This document shows positions 63,481 through 64,000 of a stretch of DNA of 64,000 bases, in pieces. The notes under the pieces were generated by a model, which was given only the letters and a program-made list of their open reading frames with translations, made no database searches and was not told where the DNA came from. Numbering within the stretch: the stretch's first letter is position 1; each line of letters starts with the position of its first letter. The stretch comes from Hymenolepis diminuta (taxonomy: Eukaryota > Platyhelminthes > Cestoda > Cyclophyllidea > Hymenolepididae). Both the position numbers and the translations under genes were made by a program. Location of the stretch: positions 117,811-181,810 of the forward strand of contig CAADRB010000056.1 of assembly GCA_900708905.1 (NCBI GenBank), in the 5' to 3' direction.

Positions 63481-63526
63481 GGATTCAATCGAAACTGCCA
63501 AAATTGCGGCCATTGTCCGATGCATC

Positions 63527-64000
63527 ATGGAACAAATGAATCTGTCCAAACCTGATAAAGATCCAGAAGCCTTCATTAAGAATGTTGGTGAGTTCCATTA
63601 TGAACCCTCTGTAGGTGAAATTTTTACGACATGGTACGCCCGTTATCAGGATATTTACGAAAATCGAATGGCAGGATTATCGAACGAAATGAGGATAAAC
63701 ATGCTGCTGCGGAAATTCAGCAAAAATGACCGTGATCTCTATCTAGCATATCTCCTTCCACTCTCGCCGAAGGATTTCACATATGAGGAAACAATCGAAA
63801 AGTGCGGAAAGGTGTTTGCCGATGATATCTCTCTTTTCAATAGGCGTTTTAAGTGCCCAAATTTGGCCATACGCGAAGGTGAAGACATTCACAAGTATGC
63901 AGCTATTGTTAATCGAATGTGTAATGCATTCTCGCATGAATTGTCAAAGGAGGATCAGTTCAGGTGCCTTGTATTCATCCAGGGTCTTCGTTCGCCGTGT
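63527..64000 (+). CDS. Gag of a Gypsy-type LTR retrotransposon, partial
   Basis: An uninterrupted frame runs off the window end; it is open from 63461, with the first ATG at 63527. The protein contains EFHYEPSVGEIFTTWYARYQ, RINMLLRKFSKNDRDLYLAY, NRRFKCPNLAIREGEDIHKY and LSKEDQFRCLVFIQGLRSP. The FxY-x(n)-F-xxW-xxRY arrangement is the N-terminal Gag region (DUF7083 type) of metazoan Gypsy/Ty3 elements, which packages element RNA. Nucleocapsid, protease, RT and integrase would lie beyond the window. No disabling mutation is seen, so the copy could be young. Translation may begin at a non-ATG upstream codon, since the open frame extends 22 codons before the ATG. Confidence 0.82.
   Translation, partial: MEQMNLSKPDKDPEAFIKNVGEFHYEPSVGEIFTTWYARYQDIYENRMAGLSNEMRINMLLRKFSKNDRDLYLAYLLPLSPKDFTYEETIEKCGKVFADDISLFNRRFKCPNLAIREGEDIHKYAAIVNRMCNAFSHELSKEDQFRCLVFIQGLRSPC

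Noticed and set aside
1..64000. CRISPR array or other prokaryotic defence system
   Set aside because: No regularly spaced direct repeats, operons or bacterial-type genes; the exon-intron structure is clear.

Overview
The window looks like animal nuclear DNA. It is AT-rich, coding sequence is split into short exons with canonical GT..AG introns (some of many kilobases), and several families of degraded interspersed repeats are present. No operons, ribosome binding sites or other prokaryotic organisation are visible. A long-intron, AT-rich genome carrying this kind of Gypsy gag suggests a flatworm or another lophotrochozoan, but that placement is inference.

Two protein-coding genes can be reconstructed, both on the minus strand. 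The larger runs from 49708 down to 18673 (31 kb). It encodes a TRAK/Milton-type adaptor, which links mitochondria to kinesin and dynein. Eleven exons were traced: ten have both splice borders fixed, with reading phase agreeing across nine junctions, and the eleventh has a firm acceptor but an unresolved 3' end. A twelfth, final exon (18673-19072) has a strong acceptor, and a GC-richer zone at 19073-19640 probably holds one more exon whose borders I could not fix. The second gene, 61170 down to 60171, encodes a PRELI/MSF1-domain protein close to PRELID3 (Slowmo), a mitochondrial intermembrane-space lipid-transfer family. Three exons are resolved; the first coding exon was not found. It has a C-terminal extension longer than the usual family member. 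Both genes relate to mitochondria, but they are about 10 kb apart and nothing shows that they act together.

Layout. 1-18672: no gene recognised; it holds three copies of an unnamed interspersed repeat and two tRNA-related SINE copies. 18673-49708: the TRAK gene, with further SINE copies in its introns. 49709-60170: intergenic and repeat-rich, with a decayed LINE reverse transcriptase remnant (52150-53140), three copies of an LTR-like repeat (53510-53845, 55838-56160, 57966-58288), a fourth copy of the unnamed repeat, and SINE copies. 60171-61170: the PRELI-domain gene. 61171-63380: probably its upstream region, with a cluster of short recurring motifs at 62184-62467. 63387-64000: the left end of a Gypsy-type LTR retrotransposon, whose gag runs off the window.

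The most striking structure is the pair of LTR-like copies at 55838-56160 and 57966-58288. They are inverted relative to each other and identical over all 323 bases, yet weak similarity continues into diverged flanks. That pattern fits recent gene conversion better than a simple new insertion. I found no convincing new multi-gene system.
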